A stretch of DNA of 6,206 nt from an uncultured Ruminiclostridium sp. (GCA_910588335.1 CAJUQV010000051.1:1-6206), one strand, 5' to 3'; counted from the first letter of the stretch, positions 1 through 5,700 are shown. The notes: generated by a model from the sequence alone, not told the origin. Numbers and translations are program-made.

Positions 1-2
1 GG

Positions 3-8
3 TATAAT
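3..8 (+). promoter_or_regulatory. possible -10 box upstream of the sugar kinase gene
   Basis: A perfect TATAAT lies 75 nt before the start codon of the first gene. Its -35 partner would fall outside the window, so the promoter cannot be confirmed. If used, transcription would start near position 14 and give a leader of about 70 nt. In AT-rich DNA a chance match is quite possible. Confidence 0.3.
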
Positions 9-82
9 AACCTCAGACTGCGAAAAGAGGAAGATTTTATTTTAATGTCTGAGAATATTTTACCGTTTTAAAGGAGGATTTA

Positions 83-1171
83 ATGGAACATTATAACCCA
101 CTGTTTCCCAAAGAAGAAAACGGGAAAAAATTTATCACCATCGGTGAAATTATGCTTCGTCTTACTCCTCCGAATTACGAAAAGATACGCGTAACATCCT
201 CTTTTGAGGCAAGCTACGGCGGAAGCGAGGCCAATATCGCTTTGGCGCTGGCAAACCTCGGTGTGGACAGCACCTTCTTTACCGTTGTACCCAATAACAG
301 CCTTGGGAAAAGCGCGGTGCGCTGGCTTCGCGCAAACGATGTGCACTGCACACCGGTCATACTGACCTCGCCCGCAGAAACACCGACTCACCGTTTAGGT
401 ACATATTATCTTGAAACAGGGTACGGCATAAGACCCAGCAAAGTCACCTACGACAGAAAACACAGCGCTATAACCGAATATGATTTTGACAAGGTTGACC
501 TGAACGCTTTGCTTGAAGGATTCGACTGGATGCATCTCAGCGGCATAACCCCCGCATTGGGTTTAAATTGCCGCAAGCTTATACTGGAATGTCTTAAAAT
601 AGCAAAAGAAAAAAATATAATCGTAAGCTTTGACGGAAACTTCCGAAGCCAGCTCTGGAGTTGGGAGGAAGCGAGGGACTTCTGTACGGATTGTCTGCCT
701 TATGTGGACGTTCTCTTGGGCATAGAGCCTTATCACCTGTGGAAAAACGAGAAAGATCGTTCCGCGGGCGATATAAAGGACGGGATACCCCTTCAGCCAA
801 GCTATGAGCAGCAGGACGAAATTTTCCGCGCCTTTATTGAAAAATACCCAAATCTTAAGTGCATAGCCCGTCATGTACGCTATGCCCACAGCGGCAGCGA
901 AAACAGCCTTAAAGCCTTTATGTGGTACGACGGCCATACTTTTGAAAGCAGGCTCTTTACCTTTAACGTCCTCGACCGCGTAGGGGGCGGCGACGCTTTT
1001 GCCGGCGGTTTGATATACGCGATGATGAACGGCTTCAAATCAATGGATATGATAAACTTTTCCGTAGCTTCCAGCGTTATCAAGCACACTATTCACGGCG
1101 ACGGAAACATTACCGACGACGTACAAAGCATACGGAATCTTATGAATATGAATTACGATATCAAGCGCTGA
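83..1171 (+). CDS. kdgK: PfkB-family sugar kinase, probable 2-dehydro-3-deoxygluconokinase
   Basis: This 362-residue protein is a ribokinase/PfkB-fold kinase. The best match in memory is 2-keto-3-deoxygluconate (KDG) kinase, a cytosolic enzyme that phosphorylates KDG to KDPG during breakdown of uronates and pectin-derived sugars. GEIMLRL (residues 21-27) and YGGSEANIALALANLG (45-60) form the N-terminal PfkB signature and sugar pocket. RPSKVTYDR and the segment SGITPAL are typical of the KDG kinase branch. DRVGGGDAFAGG (298-309) is the second PfkB signature, with D304 as the expected catalytic base and the glycines forming the anion hole. Full length is normal or slightly long for the family (usually about 310-345), the extra residues lying at the N-terminus and around 235-260. 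The start is secured by AAGGAGG at 71-77, six bases before ATG. No KDPG aldolase or uronate gene is in view, so substrate is inferred from family resemblance; another sugar kinase specificity remains possible. Confidence 0.85.
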   Translation: MEHYNPLFPKEENGKKFITIGEIMLRLTPPNYEKIRVTSSFEASYGGSEANIALALANLGVDSTFFTVVPNNSLGKSAVRWLRANDVHCTPVILTSPAETPTHRLGTYYLETGYGIRPSKVTYDRKHSAITEYDFDKVDLNALLEGFDWMHLSGITPALGLNCRKLILECLKIAKEKNIIVSFDGNFRSQLWSWEEARDFCTDCLPYVDVLLGIEPYHLWKNEKDRSAGDIKDGIPLQPSYEQQDEIFRAFIEKYPNLKCIARHVRYAHSGSENSLKAFMWYDGHTFESRLFTFNVLDRVGGGDAFAGGLIYAMMNGFKSMDMINFSVASSVIKHTIHGDGNITDDVQSIRNLMNMNYDIKR

Positions 1172-1196
1172 AGCGTAATTTTACGAACAGACGCTT
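1171..1196 (+). repeat. short inverted repeat after the sugar kinase
   Basis: AAGCGT (1171-1176) and ACGCTT (1191-1196) are exact reverse complements, separated by 14 nt. A tighter hairpin, CGTA/TACG (1174-1177 and 1182-1185), competes inside it. No T-run follows directly, so it is not a convincing terminator. It could mark the end of the first transcript or be chance. Confidence 0.3.
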
Positions 1197-1233
1197 AAAT
1201 GCTTCAATCTTTTAGAAAAGGCAGATTGTTAAA

Positions 1234-2271
1234 ATGTACGATGTTATAGTAATAGGAGCGGGTCCCGCAGGATGTACGGCGGCAAAAACGTTATCCGACA
1301 AGGGATACAAAGTTTTGCTGACGGAAAGATTTGCCATGCCCAGAAATAAATCCTGTTCGGGAATATTGATCAAAAAAAGTGTTGAGCTGATTAAGCTGTA
1401 TTTTGGAGCGGATGTTCCCGATTCTGTAAAGTGCGAACCGTTCAGGAGTATGGGAATGATTCTCACCGATGAAAAGGGCAGAGAGTACCGCTTTGAACAG
1501 GAGGGACTCAATATACTGAGAAGCAGGTTTGACCACTGGCTTGCGCAATTGGCGGAAAAGTCCGGTGCAGAGGTAAGGGAATGCGCTTCGGCAGTTTCAT
1601 GTTCCGAATCGGAAGGCTCCGTGGAGGTCTGCATAAAGGGAGGCAATTCCAAAAAATATACGGAAAGGGCGTCATATATTATCGACTGCGAAGGAGTAAC
1701 GGGCACCTTGCGACAGTCGCTTGTCAATGCTCCCGCAAAAAATAATATCCACACCTTTCAGACGTTTTATGAAGGCAGCGTAGAATTGGATCCCCATTAT
1801 TTTTATGCGTATTTACAGCCGGAGCTTTCGGAATATGACGCATGGTTTAACGTTAAGGGCGATATGCTTGTTCTGGGCACCGCGGTTAAGGACACCGCCG
1901 GAACCGATTTTTATTTTAACAGTTTTATTTCATATATGAAAGACCGTCATAATCTGAAAATAAAAAACAAAGTAAGGACGGAAAAATGGATTATGCCGCG
2001 TATAAGTTCGGGCTGCGCCGTAAATTACGGTATAGGACGCGTTTTATTCGCGGGAGAGACGGCGGGATTTCTTAATCCCATGGGAGAGGGCATATCGGCT
2101 GCGGTTGAAAGCGCGTTTCACGCGGGTAATGCCGTATCTAAGCATTTTAACAATCCCGATCTTGTAATCAACGATTATAAAATCAGCAGTTTAAACCTCC
2201 GGACATATATGCAAAGACAATGGGATTTTACAGCGGAGCTGTCCGGAACTTTTTCGGAAATGAAATTATAA
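1234..2271 (+). CDS. FAD-dependent oxidoreductase, geranylgeranyl reductase-like
   Basis: This 345-residue flavoprotein belongs to the p-hydroxybenzoate hydroxylase/geranylgeranyl reductase superfamily. The N-terminal Rossmann dinucleotide fold is plain: DVIVIGAGPAGCTAA with GAGPAG at residues 8-13 and an acidic E31 at the end of the second strand to hold the FAD ribose. KSCSGILI (39-46) matches the Cys-Gly segment that geranylgeranyl reductases place near the flavin. The late FAD motif is VLFAGETAGFLNPMGEGI (270-287), with GE where most relatives have GD. Members reduce isoprenoid chains or act as halogenase/monooxygenase-like enzymes; the substrate here cannot be told. No signal peptide or membrane helix is seen, and it is somewhat shorter than archaeal geranylgeranyl reductases. 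The ribosome binding site (AAAAGG at 1217-1222) is weak compared with the preceding gene. The 62-nt gap would allow co-transcription with the kinase, but the functions do not obviously connect. Confidence 0.75.
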   Translation: MYDVIVIGAGPAGCTAAKTLSDKGYKVLLTERFAMPRNKSCSGILIKKSVELIKLYFGADVPDSVKCEPFRSMGMILTDEKGREYRFEQEGLNILRSRFDHWLAQLAEKSGAEVRECASAVSCSESEGSVEVCIKGGNSKKYTERASYIIDCEGVTGTLRQSLVNAPAKNNIHTFQTFYEGSVELDPHYFYAYLQPELSEYDAWFNVKGDMLVLGTAVKDTAGTDFYFNSFISYMKDRHNLKIKNKVRTEKWIMPRISSGCAVNYGIGRVLFAGETAGFLNPMGEGISAAVESAFHAGNAVSKHFNNPDLVINDYKISSLNLRTYMQRQWDFTAELSGTFSEMKL

Positions 2272-2396
2272 TCATTTCTATTTGACAGATTCATAAACTG
2301 CAAACGTAAGAGATAAAATTTATTGGCTGACTTTTGAAAAAGATTGCAATATAGTATAACAGTAGTCTTTTCATGATTGATTTTTATATGTCTGAT

Positions 2397-2447
2397 ACTA
2401 ATCTTTGATCAATGTATAGACAAATATATGAATGATCAAAGATTAGT
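2397..2447. repeat. perfect 15-bp palindrome, first of a tandem pair
   Basis: The arm at 2397-2411 (ACTAATCTTTGATCA) is the exact reverse complement of 2433-2447, with a 21-nt AT-rich spacer. No T-run follows, so a terminator is unlikely. It lies in the 294-nt gap between the FAD oxidoreductase and the YdeI-family gene. It shares the nine-base core CTTTgATCA with the second palindrome, which has CTTTaATCA. Possible roles include an operator, a leader-RNA structure or a remnant of a miniature inverted-repeat element. The rest of the gap (2272-2396) shows only weak promoter-like matches: TTGACA at 2282 without a fitting -10, and TTGAAA at 2334 with TATAAC at 2355 and a short 15-nt spacer. Confidence 0.7.
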
Positions 2448-2457
2448 GCTTATGGTG

Positions 2458-2494
2458 CAAACTTTAATCAAGCCTACAACTTGATTAAAGTTTG
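2458..2494. repeat. perfect 15-bp palindrome, second of a tandem pair
   Basis: CAAACTTTAATCAAG (2458-2472) pairs perfectly with 2480-2494 around the 7-nt loop CCTACAA, a compact and stable hairpin for AT-rich sequence. It starts only 10 nt after the first palindrome ends and shares its half-site core with one difference. The loop and the 3' end of the left arm also belong to an alternative stem, listed separately. It ends 71 nt before the YdeI-family start codon. Confidence 0.75.
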
Positions 2495-2508
2495 GTATGA
2501 TAGGCTTG
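2469..2508 (+). repeat. alternative 8-bp stem competing with the second palindrome
   Basis: CAAGCCTA (2469-2476) is the exact reverse complement of TAGGCTTG (2501-2508). It uses bases of the left arm and loop of the 2458-2494 hairpin, so the two could form a pseudoknot or mutually exclusive folds. That is the layout of a leader-RNA switch, although no terminator T-run is present and chance is not excluded. Confidence 0.45.
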
Positions 2509-2565
2509 CTTTTGATGAATTAATGAAGATTTTTGTCAGGAATATTGAACGGACGGAGAGGGATA

Positions 2566-3126
2566 ATGAGCGATACAATGGAATTTGTTAACAGAGAAGA
2601 TTTTCGGCAGTGGCTTTCCGAACATTGTTTATCCGGTGGCGGCATTTGGCTGCTGTTCGGCAAGTCAGGCGGTCCGAAAACCATAAAAGCGGGCGAAGCT
2701 CTTGAAGAGGCTCTTTGTTTTGGTTGGATCGACGGACAGATGAAAAGCATTGACGATAAAACTTATAAAAAATATTTTTCCATGCGAAGAGAAAATAGCA
2801 AGTGGTCGGAAAAAAACAAGGCGCTGGCAAAGGAACTTGAAGAACGGGGAATTATGACAGACTTTGGCAGAAAGAAAATAGAAGAAGCCAAACGAAACGG
2901 TCAATGGGACGCTCCAAAGTCTCCGACAATTACAGACGAGCAAATTTCTTTTTTATTTTCGCTGCTGGAGGGATATGAACCTGCCTGCACAAATTTCAGG
3001 GCTATGCCTTTATCGGTAAAGAAAACCTATACCAAAGCATATTTTGACGCTAAGACAGACGCCGGAAGAAAAAAACGTATTGCTTGGATGGTGGATAGGC
3101 TCAATAAAAACTTGAAACCTATGTAA
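2566..3126 (+). CDS. YdeI/OmdA-family protein (bacteriocin-protection-like)
   Basis: The 186-residue product fits the YdeI/OmpD-associated (OmdA) family, small soluble proteins of unclear mechanism that are often annotated as bacteriocin-protection proteins. Family hallmarks are GIWLLFGKSG (26-35), the conserved core EALCFGWIDGQMKSID (48-63), the FSMRRENSKWSEKN segment (71-84), NGQWD (111-115), and the C-terminal OmdA-like stretch SVKKTY...AGRKKRIAWMVDRL. I place the start at ATG 2566 because GGAGAGG at 2555-2561 sits five bases before it. An in-frame TTG at 2533 would add 11 residues unlike the family N-terminus and has no comparable ribosome binding site. No signal peptide or membrane segment is evident. 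The gene stands alone, preceded by the tandem palindromes and followed by a 164-nt gap, so it is probably a single-gene transcript. The family assignment is firm; the biological role in this organism is unknown. Confidence 0.8.
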   Translation: MSDTMEFVNREDFRQWLSEHCLSGGGIWLLFGKSGGPKTIKAGEALEEALCFGWIDGQMKSIDDKTYKKYFSMRRENSKWSEKNKALAKELEERGIMTDFGRKKIEEAKRNGQWDAPKSPTITDEQISFLFSLLEGYEPACTNFRAMPLSVKKTYTKAYFDAKTDAGRKKRIAWMVDRLNKNLKPM

Positions 3127-3159
3127 TTATTATATGCTTTTGAAATTTATTGCACTCTC

Positions 3160-3179
3160 AGATAAATCGTAATTTATCT
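3160..3179. repeat. AT-rich 8-bp hairpin after the YdeI-family gene
   Basis: AGATAAAT (3160-3167) and ATTTATCT (3172-3179) form a perfect 8-bp stem with the loop CGTA. A second small stem, TTATC/GATAA (3179-3183 and 3189-3193), overlaps it. Only one G-C pair is present and no T-run follows, so it would be a poor intrinsic terminator. Confidence 0.35.
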
Positions 3180-3206
3180 TATCGTTTAGATAAAACAAAC
3201 ATAAAA

Positions 3207-3226
3207 CTTAATATGGCTTAATATGC
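3207..3226 (+). repeat. 10-bp tandem duplication
   Basis: CTTAATATGG (3207-3216) is followed at once by CTTAATATGC (3217-3226), nine of ten bases identical. It lies 65 nt upstream of the DUF3795-type gene. It may be a simple slippage duplication or a pair of protein-binding half-sites; the sequence does not decide. Confidence 0.4.
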
Positions 3227-3290
3227 TGATGCGCTGACTTTTGGGCGGCGCTATGACAGTGTAATTTTTTGATATGAAAGTGAGGAAAGT

Positions 3291-3740
3291 ATGACTAAAA
3301 CGGTATGCGGATGTAACTGTGAGGAATGCGGAGGAATGAGCAGCGGATGCAAAGGCTGCACCGCAATATCGGACAATTGTATTGTCGCGCTGTGCTGCAA
3401 AAATCTTGGGCATAAAGGCTGTGAGGAATGTCACGGTGAATGTGAACTTAAAGGGCGCCTCATCAATGAATTTAACAGCCTTGGTATTGAGGATATGGAA
3501 AAGGTTACTTGCCTTAACGCCCTCAGCGGAGACTACATAAATCTTGAATACACATTGCCGAGCGGGCAAAGAACCAAGCTTCTTGACGACAGCAAGGTAT
3601 ATTTGGGAAATCAGATGTGTAAAAGAGGTAGCGACAGGTGCTACGGTCTTGCGGCTGACAGAAATTTCCTCTTGGTATGTGAATACGGCGAACAAGGCGC
3701 CGATGCGGAGATCGTTGTTTTTAAAAGGCGGAAATTATAG
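3291..3740 (+). CDS. DUF3795-type cysteine-rich protein with an unrecognised C-terminal half
   Basis: The 149-residue protein opens with twelve cysteines in its first 51 residues (6, 8, 10, 13, 20, 23, 30, 35, 36, 44, 47, 51) in CxCxCxxC, CxxC, CC and CxxC groupings. This matches the DUF3795 zinc-ribbon-like family common in anaerobic bacteria and archaea, whose function is unknown; metal binding is inferred from the cysteine spacing. Residues 52-73 look like a linker helix. The remainder (about 74-149) is a separate, probably beta-rich part with CLNALSGDYINLEY, KVYLGNQMCKRGSDRC and NFLLVCEYG, adding C74, C110, C117 and C130. I do not recognise that half. The start is ATG 3291, preceded by the purine-rich GTGAGGAAAG. 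The protein is predicted to be cytosolic, without a signal peptide. The gene stands alone between two gaps of 164 and 191 nt. Confidence 0.75.
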   Translation: MTKTVCGCNCEECGGMSSGCKGCTAISDNCIVALCCKNLGHKGCEECHGECELKGRLINEFNSLGIEDMEKVTCLNALSGDYINLEYTLPSGQRTKLLDDSKVYLGNQMCKRGSDRCYGLAADRNFLLVCEYGEQGADAEIVVFKRRKL

Positions 3741-3747
3741 AAATGAT

Positions 3748-3910
3748 GTTATTGCCCCACATTAACTCTTGAAATTTTTTGCTTTCCCTACTGCCGAAAT
3801 ACTTCGTGGGAAATTCTTGAAATAGGCGCATATTCCTGCGGCTTTCTTTCTCGTTTTTCAGCAGCCGCCTGTCACATAAAATCTTCAAAAGTTAATTGTG
3901 GAAGCAATAC
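3748..3910. repeat. nested inverted-repeat element (MITE-like or structured RNA)
   Basis: The ends of this 163-nt stretch pair with each other over about 28 base pairs. GTTATTGC (3748-3755) faces GCAATAC (3904-3910), CCACA (3757-3761) faces TGTGG (3897-3901), TTAACT (3762-3767) faces AGTTAA (3890-3895), and TTGAA (3769-3773) faces TTCAA (3884-3888). ATTTT (3774-3778) faces AAAA plus T (3878-3882). The breaks are a few bulges, one C/A mismatch and a small internal loop. Inside are two further stems: TTTCCC/GGGAAA (3783-3788, 3808-3813), capped by CGAA/TTCG (3795-3798, 3803-3806), and GCGGCT/AGCCGC (3838-3843, 3863-3868). It fills the gap between the DUF3795-type and nucleotidyltransferase genes. 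It ends just before the nucleotidyltransferase ribosome binding site. I see no clear target-site duplication and no coding potential. It could be a non-autonomous mobile element or a leader RNA. Confidence 0.7.
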
Positions 3911-3931
3911 TTAACGGTGGAGAGTATCAAT

Positions 3932-4321
3932 ATGTTTGAAAAACTTTCTTTGCTTAGGCGGCTTCGGAAGCTCCCTTTTTCCGAAAAGGAATACTGGGTA
4001 GTTGCCGGCAGCGCTATGGTTTTGCATGGTTTTAGGCCTCAAACGCGTGATATTGATTTGGGATGCACCACGCTTCTGGCGAATAAGCTGGAGCAGCAGG
4101 GTTATGCGGTTTCATACTGTGAAGACGGAACCAGAAAAATTTTGTATTCCGAAAATATCGAGATTTTTGAAAACTGGATCGAGGATACGGTGGAAATTAT
4201 CGGCGGCGTTCCGGTTGTGAGCATTGACGGGCTTATAGAAATGAAAAAGAAGCTCGGTAGGCAAAAAGATTTAGAGGATATTGCGCTGATAGAAAAGATA
4301 AGAAAAAACGGCGATATTTAG
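3932..4321 (+). CDS. small nucleotidyltransferase-fold protein (Pol beta superfamily)
   Basis: This 129-residue protein has the core of a DNA-polymerase-beta-type nucleotidyltransferase. WVVAGSAMVLHG (22-33) contains the GS motif and following helix, and RDIDLG (39-44) gives the two metal-binding aspartates D40 and D42. A conserved tail, SIDGLIEMKKKLGRQKDLEDI, resembles AbiEii/DUF6036-like small enzymes that transfer nucleotides to proteins, RNA or drugs. It is close to the minimum size for the fold and lacks an added specificity domain. I start it at ATG 3932, ten bases after GGTGGAGA (3916-3923). The in-frame TTG at 3896 lies inside the right arm of the inverted-repeat element and would add an unrelated dozen residues. 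Upstream is the nested hairpin element; downstream, after 50 nt, the P-loop kinase. Solo nucleotidyltransferases of this size are often MNT-type antitoxins, but no HEPN toxin gene is adjacent, so that role is speculation. Confidence 0.7.
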   Translation: MFEKLSLLRRLRKLPFSEKEYWVVAGSAMVLHGFRPQTRDIDLGCTTLLANKLEQQGYAVSYCEDGTRKILYSENIEIFENWIEDTVEIIGGVPVVSIDGLIEMKKKLGRQKDLEDIALIEKIRKNGDI

Positions 4322-4371
4322 TAAAACATGGCAAATATTGCTTTTTCCGCGTCCAAAAGGAGCGTTTATAT

Positions 4372-4905
4372 ATGAAAACAATTTCTGTGGCAGCGGTTAC
4401 CGCCGGAGGAAAAACTACTATTGTAAATGAATTAAAAAAGCGATTGCGAAATTCACAATCTTTGCATTTTGACAATTATACTTTTGAGGGTGAAGCCGAT
4501 AACTTTTTTCAATGGGTACTTGATGGAGCGAATTATCATGTCTGGAATTTAACTCCTTTAGAAGAAGATATTTTAAAGATAAAATCTGCGGGAAAATGCG
4601 ATTACTTGATACTGGACTACCCTTTTGCTTATTGTCATGATACGATTAAACCGTATATTGATACTGCTTTTTTCATTGATACTCCTCTTGATATAGCTTT
4701 AGCGAGAAGAATTTTAAGAGATTTGAGTAATGCTTCGGCAGATGAGATACGCGATGACCTGGAAGTGTATTTAAAATACGCTCGAATAGCATTTATCCAA
4801 ATGCAAAAGGATATTTTGCCATCATCTGATTGTGTAATAGACGGGACGTTAGGTGTGAAAGAAATTGTGAATGAGATTATTGCAAGAACGGATTACAGAG
4901 GATAG
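4372..4905 (+). CDS. P-loop kinase, uridine kinase/nucleotide kinase-like
   Basis: The 177-residue protein has the order of elements expected of a small nucleoside or nucleotide kinase. A Walker A loop AVTAGGKTT lies at residues 8-16, with alanine (A8) in place of the usual first glycine. FDNY (33-36) corresponds to the substrate-side aspartate motif of uridine kinases. The hydrophobic strand YLILDYP (78-84) is Walker-B-like, with D82. ARRILRD (111-117) is the arginine-rich lid helix, following the strand FFIDTP. No signal peptide or membrane helix is seen. The ribosome binding site AAAAGGAG (4355-4362) is strong and nine bases from ATG. The nucleotidyltransferase gene ends 50 nt upstream, so the two may share a transcript. 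The stop codon lies in the left arm of the next inverted-repeat element. Base composition looks more AT-rich than the first two genes, as in the next gene, which hints at separate acquisition. The phosphate acceptor is unknown. Confidence 0.7.
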   Translation: MKTISVAAVTAGGKTTIVNELKKRLRNSQSLHFDNYTFEGEADNFFQWVLDGANYHVWNLTPLEEDILKIKSAGKCDYLILDYPFAYCHDTIKPYIDTAFFIDTPLDIALARRILRDLSNASADEIRDDLEVYLKYARIAFIQMQKDILPSSDCVIDGTLGVKEIVNEIIARTDYRG

Positions 4906-5016
4906 CTCCTGCGTAAACATCGGATGCGGGCTGAGTTACTATTGTGGAGTTTTCTTTTATACTCAAAGAAAACTCAAAAAATCGGTAAATCAATGTTTGC
5001 GTAGGACAGCAGCTAT
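4902..5016. repeat. second nested inverted-repeat element
   Basis: The arms 4907-4920 (TCCTGCGTAAACAT) and 4993-5006 (ATGTTTGCGTAGGA) pair over 14 positions, the only two non-Watson-Crick positions being G-U wobbles. The stem continues outward with ATAGC (4902-4906) facing GCTAT (5012-5016) across a 5-nt bulge. Inside sits the perfect hairpin 4947-4975. The element begins in the stop codon of the P-loop kinase and ends 35 nt before the acetyltransferase start. It has no T-run, no coding potential and no obvious target-site duplication. The wobble-conserving differences favour a folded RNA but are only two positions. Confidence 0.65.
4947..4975. repeat. perfect 11-bp hairpin inside the second element
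   Basis: GAGTTTTCTTT (4947-4957) is the exact reverse complement of AAAGAAAACTC (4965-4975), with the 7-nt loop TATACTC. On the + strand it is followed by six A residues, so it is not a plus-strand terminator. On the minus strand the T-run lies on the wrong side of the stem. It therefore seems to be part of the surrounding nested structure. Confidence 0.7.
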
Positions 5017-5051
5017 GAAAATACTAATTATAAACGAAGGGATAGTGTGAC

Positions 5052-5600
5052 ATGGAAAACAAAACAGTCATAGCAGAAACGGAAAGGTTAATTTTAAGAA
5101 GATACCAGAAAGAAGATCTACATGACTTATTTGAATATTTATCTGATAAAGAAGTGGTGAAATATGAACCATATAAACCGCTAACCTTTGACGAAGCAAA
5201 AGAAAACCTTAAATGGCGCATTGGTACAGATGAAATGATTGCTGTTGAATTGAAAAAATCCCACAAAATGATTGGAAATGTATATATGGGTAAGCGTGAT
5301 TTTGAAGCACTTGAAATAGGATACGTATTTAATCAAAATTATTGGAGACATGGTTATGCCACCGAAAGTTGCAAAGTTTTAATTCAACAGGCATTTTCAA
5401 ATGGCGTGCATAGGATATATGCAGAATGTGACCCTAACAATAAGGGCTCATGGAAGTTACTTGAAGCGTTAGAATTTCAGCGTGAAGCCCATTTTAGAAA
5501 AAATGTATATTTCTGGAAAGATGAAAATGAAAAAGCAATTTGGAAAGATACATATGTATATGCCAAATTAAATGAAATTTTCAATTTGTCGGGCAGATAA
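5052..5600 (+). CDS. GNAT-family N-acetyltransferase, RimJ/RimL type
   Basis: This 182-residue protein is a GCN5-related acetyltransferase of the RimJ/RimL (Acetyltransf_3) subfamily, which moves an acetyl group from acetyl-CoA to an amine such as a ribosomal protein N-terminus or a small molecule. TERLILRRYQKEDL (10-23) is the characteristic first strand. IGYVFNQNYWRHGYATES (89-106) holds motif A, with RHGYAT as the Q/RxxGxG/A pyrophosphate-binding loop. IYAECDPNNKGSWKLLEALEF (122-142) is the beta5-alpha4 segment, with N129/N130 and S133. Length is normal for the group. The ribosome binding site GAAGGGA (5036-5042) sits nine bases before ATG. The coding sequence is visibly AT-rich and uses AAA, GAA and ATA heavily compared with the sugar kinase. 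The gene stands alone between the second nested element and a decayed tRNA copy. Substrate cannot be inferred; antibiotic acetylation is possible but not supported by any specific motif. Confidence 0.85.
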   Translation: MENKTVIAETERLILRRYQKEDLHDLFEYLSDKEVVKYEPYKPLTFDEAKENLKWRIGTDEMIAVELKKSHKMIGNVYMGKRDFEALEIGYVFNQNYWRHGYATESCKVLIQQAFSNGVHRIYAECDPNNKGSWKLLEALEFQREAHFRKNVYFWKDENEKAIWKDTYVYAKLNEIFNLSGR

Positions 5601-5618
5601 AAAATTGAAATTTTATAT

Positions 5619-5676
5619 GCGTTTTTGGCAGAACCGGCATACACAACAGATTTGGGTAGTTTTATTCAGTGGAATT
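5619..5676 (+). pseudogene. decayed tRNA-Leu-like copy (5' half and variable arm)
   Basis: Positions 5619-5657 align without gaps to 5810-5848 of the intact tRNA-Leu at a fixed offset of 191. By my count 27 of 39 bases match, and 11 of the 12 differences are transitions. GGCATAC and AGATTT.GGT are conserved, as is the TGGCAGAACCGG D-arm text typical of leucine tRNAs. A variable-arm-like TTCAGTGGAA follows at 5665-5674. The D-stem and anticodon stem no longer pair, the anticodon position reads TGG in place of TAG, and no T-arm or acceptor 3' strand is recognisable, so it cannot be a working tRNA. It lies 18 nt after the acetyltransferase stop codon. It is most simply a duplicated tRNA gene in decay, perhaps the scar of a recombination or insertion event. 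Confidence 0.6.
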
Positions 5677-5700
5677 ATTACAATATCATAAAAATAGTAC

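Noticed and set aside
1212..1754. Long minus-strand reading frame opposite the FAD oxidoreductase
   Set aside because: It is a shadow of the + strand gene, whose FAD motifs are unambiguous, and its translation resembles no family I know.
2533..2565. TTG start extending the YdeI-family gene by 11 codons
   Set aside because: The downstream ATG at 2566 has a good ribosome binding site and gives the usual family N-terminus.
3896..3931. TTG start extending the nucleotidyltransferase gene by 12 codons
   Set aside because: It falls within the right arm of the inverted-repeat element, and the ATG at 3932 has the better-placed GGTGGAGA.
4947..4980. Hairpin plus A-run as an intrinsic terminator
   Set aside because: The A-run would need to be T on the plus strand, and on the minus strand the T-run precedes the stem instead of following it.
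2272..5051. Integron-type attC sites in the gaps between small genes
   Set aside because: None of the inverted repeats has the paired RYYYAAC/GTTRRRY core in the right places. The nearest, GTTAATT at 3891, breaks the consensus, and no integrase is in the window.
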